The notes under the pieces are model-generated. The model saw only the letters and a list, made by a program, of their open reading frames with translations. It had not been told where the DNA came from and searched no databases. Shown piece by piece: positions 17,071 to 19,724 of a DNA stretch of 19,724 bases. This DNA comes from Zygnema cylindricum (Eukaryota > Streptophyta > Zygnematophyceae > Zygnematales > Zygnemataceae): NCBI GenBank assembly GCA_037447655.1, contig JBBHKE010002378.1, forward strand, positions 73,603 through 93,326. Reading direction: 5' to 3'. Position 1 is the stretch's first letter; every line of letters begins with the position of its first letter. Made by a program: the position numbers and the translations under genes.

Positions 17071-18767
17071 CTCTTACTTTGCTCCGGATCGCCACGTAAT
17101 TCCTATTACCTTTAACACTAGAAATAGAATTGCATTTCAGCTGTTTATGCCCTCAACTGCTAAAATAAATTGTCATTCTGGCCGACTGAGAAAAGACCGA
17201 CAAAAAAAATGGTCAGGGCATCACTCAAAACGACAAACAACAGTAATTTGAATTGGATTTGATATACCTTAGTTTGACTTTTAGCTAAAATTGATCGTGT
17301 CCTCGAGCTTCAACTTTAAGCATTTTTTTTCCGATTGCCCTAAAAATCACATTCCAAGCTTTTGGGGTTATACGGCTACGGTTTATCCAATTTACAGAAT
17401 CTTAGGCCGGACTTCCATTAGCGGTTTCAGTAAATGTACGGATAAGTTTTATGATTGCAGTTTCTTCCATTAGGCCAGTGTCTAACATTAGGTCGCGTCA
17501 GTAAACCACTTTTTATTTGCGTGGCTCATTCTGGTTGGTACTACGTAGGTTAATAATAGATGCTGAAAATCTACAAAGAATCTTTAAAGGCAAAGTCCGA
17601 ACGCGATATCTATACCAGCGGAGGTAGTTAATGACTCGTACAGAGTGCATTATAATGTATTATCTAAAATTTCAAAACAGAACGATAAAAAGGCGGCGGA
17701 AAACTTTGGTGGTGGGAGCGTGACGGGGTTATATCGGTGGCCTCCCATCCACCTTGGTGGAAGGCACATGGCCTATACAACGTGTAGGCACCTAATAGCG
17801 CGTTCATCGTGGTTTTTTTTTCTCTTTTCCACGGGGCCCAATTTAGCATGTTCAGTGTGTGCAAAGTGTCCTCATTGAGGACATTTGCCACACATGAAAG
17901 GTTAGCAACATGGCGTCTCGGATTAGAAAATCAATGCATCCGACGGTAAATTTTTATGCCTATAACCTTGGAGATTCTTCATTAAAGAATTTTTCTTGAA
18001 GAAAAAAAAATGGTACAAACTTGTACGAAACGTTACGGCCTTTAGTAAACAACCCCACTTTTTCACTAATGAAAGTCCGACCTTATTCTGGGTCGAATCG
18101 ACGTCGTCCGTAATAATTTGAACTTATTAAAATACCATTTAAATTTTGCATGACAAAAAGAATCATCAATTGACACGGTTACGTATGTTTTGAAACTTTT
18201 CTTTTCTCGATGACACCACACAAGATCTTATAACTGTTGAAAAGTATGACTTCACGCAATACCAATTTATGTCGAGATCTACGATTCGAGGCTATTTGTG
18301 ACGACTCTACCATCAGCGATATATGGGCGTCCGCAATATTCTCAGTGACCCTATATTTGACCTAAGCTATACTCAAATTGGGACTTCACTGCCAATCCGT
18401 GACGGTACATCACACACGACTATTTCTAACGGGAAGTCACGTGACACGGAACGAAACTAAGGGTTCTAATTGGACACATTCTCATAGAAGACTAAGACAC
18501 ATGCCATTTATTTAATGGACCACATTCTACCACTCTATTAAGCATTTCACCACAGGTGCATTCAGAAAGGGATAAATGGTCATGTAAGACAAGCATTTTA
18601 TCAACGCTTAGGATGCACAAGAGAAGCTTTCAAGAAGACAACACTTTGTTAAACACACTTTATGGTAAAATACAAGGGTGTATATTTCATAGTGAACTCA
18701 CATCATTACATTTAATGTAGAGATTGAATCGGGAGTGGTTGAAGGACTCAACTATAGTCTCAGTTGA
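17071..18767. other. No gene seen
   Basis: About 1.7 kb of AT-rich sequence with short frames only. The one structure noted is a bulged hairpin at 17856-17894 with arms around gtcctc/gaggac. Part of the right end could belong to the LTR that ends at 19100, but its start was not found. Confidence 0.5.
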
Positions 18768-18859
18768 TATTAGGGGTTACAACTGTCCAAACGTCATTGT
18801 AATCTCTTTGGGGTATTAGGGGTTACAACTGTCCAAACGTCATTGTAATCTCTTTGGGG
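18768..18859 (+). repeat. 46-bp tandem duplication
   Basis: Two perfect copies of a 46-bp unit beginning TATTAGGGGTTACAACTGTC (18768-18813 and 18814-18859). It is recent, as the copies are identical. It lies in what may be the LTR of the right-edge element. Confidence 0.95.
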
Positions 18860-19100
18860 GCTCACCTTAGCCTTTGCTGAATGACCCTTTAACTAGCCTT
18901 TCTATTATAAAACTAATTTGCAACTATCTTTTCTATTCTATGGTCGATGTGATTTTACCCTCTCCCTACATCTCTTAATTTCTATTCCTACCTCTACAAT
19001 CTATCCTAGTGACTACCTTGTGATAACCCACGCTAAGACAAATCTATGTGTGGTTGCGGGATATCCCTCAGGTAGCTTAAAGGGTCGACCAAATTTTTCA

Positions 19101-19115
19101 GGTTATGGGCCCACC
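19101..19115 (+). other. Primer binding site of a second copia-like element
   Basis: GGTTATGGGCCCACC, the same 15-mer as the PBS at 8985-8999, here on the plus strand and again directly after a CA (aaatttttca ending at 19100). It implies an LTR ending at 19100 and an internal region to the right. The flanking sequences are otherwise unlike the full-length element. Confidence 0.7.
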
Positions 19116-19151
19116 TCGACCATTAGATAGGATCGAGGTTTAAAATTATGA

Positions 19152-19579
19152 ATAGTAGAAAAACCGAGTAACTCTATAAATCGAGGAGAGACGCCTTTTG
19201 GGCATCGTCACCCAAGCGGACTACTGTTTCTTCTTGCAACAAAGGGAACAAAGACAAAGGATGACAATGGCCTGTTCTTGCAACAAATGGAAGAAATACA
19301 TAATATGAGAACGGTACAGTGGACGATTGGGATCTATGAGAGATATACGCAAAGTACACCATCCAACATCGACTCGCAAATTAACAAGTAGATCAACAAT
19401 TGGTAGAAGTAGTGAGGTTAGGAAACTCATGTACAATGTGGGAGGCATTGGCCTCATGTTACAAGCATGTAGAAGGATATGGGGAGGCAGCCATAGAGAG
19501 AGGGGAACAGATGTTAAGGACAATGACAGTCACCAATACAATCCCTTTAGATCACCAGTACAAACCCTTTAGATCATGA
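19152..19579 (+). pseudogene. Decayed gag-like region of the right-edge element
   Basis: Downstream of the PBS two frames read as protein: 19152-19391 (about 80 codons, with NGLFLQQMEEIHNM) and, after a frame change, 19385-19579 (64 codons, with TMWEALASCYKHVEGYGEA). The second piece recalls the DLWMALIEMY region of copia gag and lies a comparable distance from the PBS (about 330 versus 440 nt). The resemblance is weak. The ATG in the PBS is followed by a stop after 12 codons, so this copy is not functional. Confidence 0.35.
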
Positions 19580-19724
19580 CTAGATCATCGGTTCAACTGT
19601 TCCCACACACATCACATTCATGAGAGAATATTTCATTTCATTCAAACACATTCCACCCAAACAAATACAAATGGTAGATGACAGGTATTCACTTGTTGTA
19701 GGTGTTGGTGACATCACCGTAGAG

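Noticed and set aside
17645-17891. Overlapping frames on both strands
   Set aside because: Both are short with no motifs, and the plus frame starts at GTG.
1-19724. CRISPR array, bacterial operon, rRNA
   Set aside because: No spaced repeats, no ribosome-binding sites and no rRNA sequence; the content is plant transposable elements.

Overview
This is nuclear DNA from a land plant, made almost entirely of transposable elements and their remains. No intact cellular gene is visible. The plant assignment rests on two kinds of retroelement primer site. One matches the 3' end of plant initiator tRNA-Met (13821-13833 and a decayed copy at 14144-14156). The other matches the anticodon arm of the same tRNA in its plant form, GGTGGG where animals have GCTGGG (8985-8999 and 19101-19115). 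These tRNA sequences are recalled, not looked up. I cannot name the species.

Left part, 1-10045. A complete, young Ty1/copia LTR retrotransposon lies on the minus strand at 3607-10040. It has TG...CA LTRs of 1041 bp that differ at only about eight places, a TGTCT target duplication, PBS, gag with a CCHC knuckle, and pol in the order protease, integrase, reverse transcriptase, RNase H, then a PPT. Gag and pol are in different frames. Pol ends 44 codons early through a one-base deletion. An older relative at 1-2869, same strand, keeps only its 3' LTR and the last 60% of pol, broken by stops and shifts. The young element inserted into an unidentified minus-strand reading frame whose halves lie at 10041-10292 and 3380-3601.

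Middle, 10046-13190. On the plus strand there is a decayed protein-coding block of about 2.3 kb (10602-12930), proline- and charge-rich, of no family I recognise. It is broken by stops and frame changes, two of them at poly-G runs, and is bracketed by 51-bp direct repeats at 10452 and 12906.

Right part, 13190-19724. Here lie a pyrimidine microsatellite flanked by two copies of an LTR-end/PBS sequence, one joined to a tRNA-like (SINE-like) head; a 992-bp PIF/Harbinger-type non-autonomous DNA transposon at 15151-16142 with a perfect 16-bp terminal repeat, TTA duplication and PIF-like target; a diverged relative at about 16770-17070; and at 19101 a second LTR/PBS junction on the plus strand with decayed gag-like frames running to the window edge.

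The most unusual point is the primer site. In both copia-like junctions the LTR's CA is followed at once by 15 nt complementary to nucleotides 25-39 of initiator tRNA-Met. This is the half-tRNA priming known from Drosophila copia. The ATG inside that site, which pairs with the primer's own CAU anticodon, is also the best start codon for gag.
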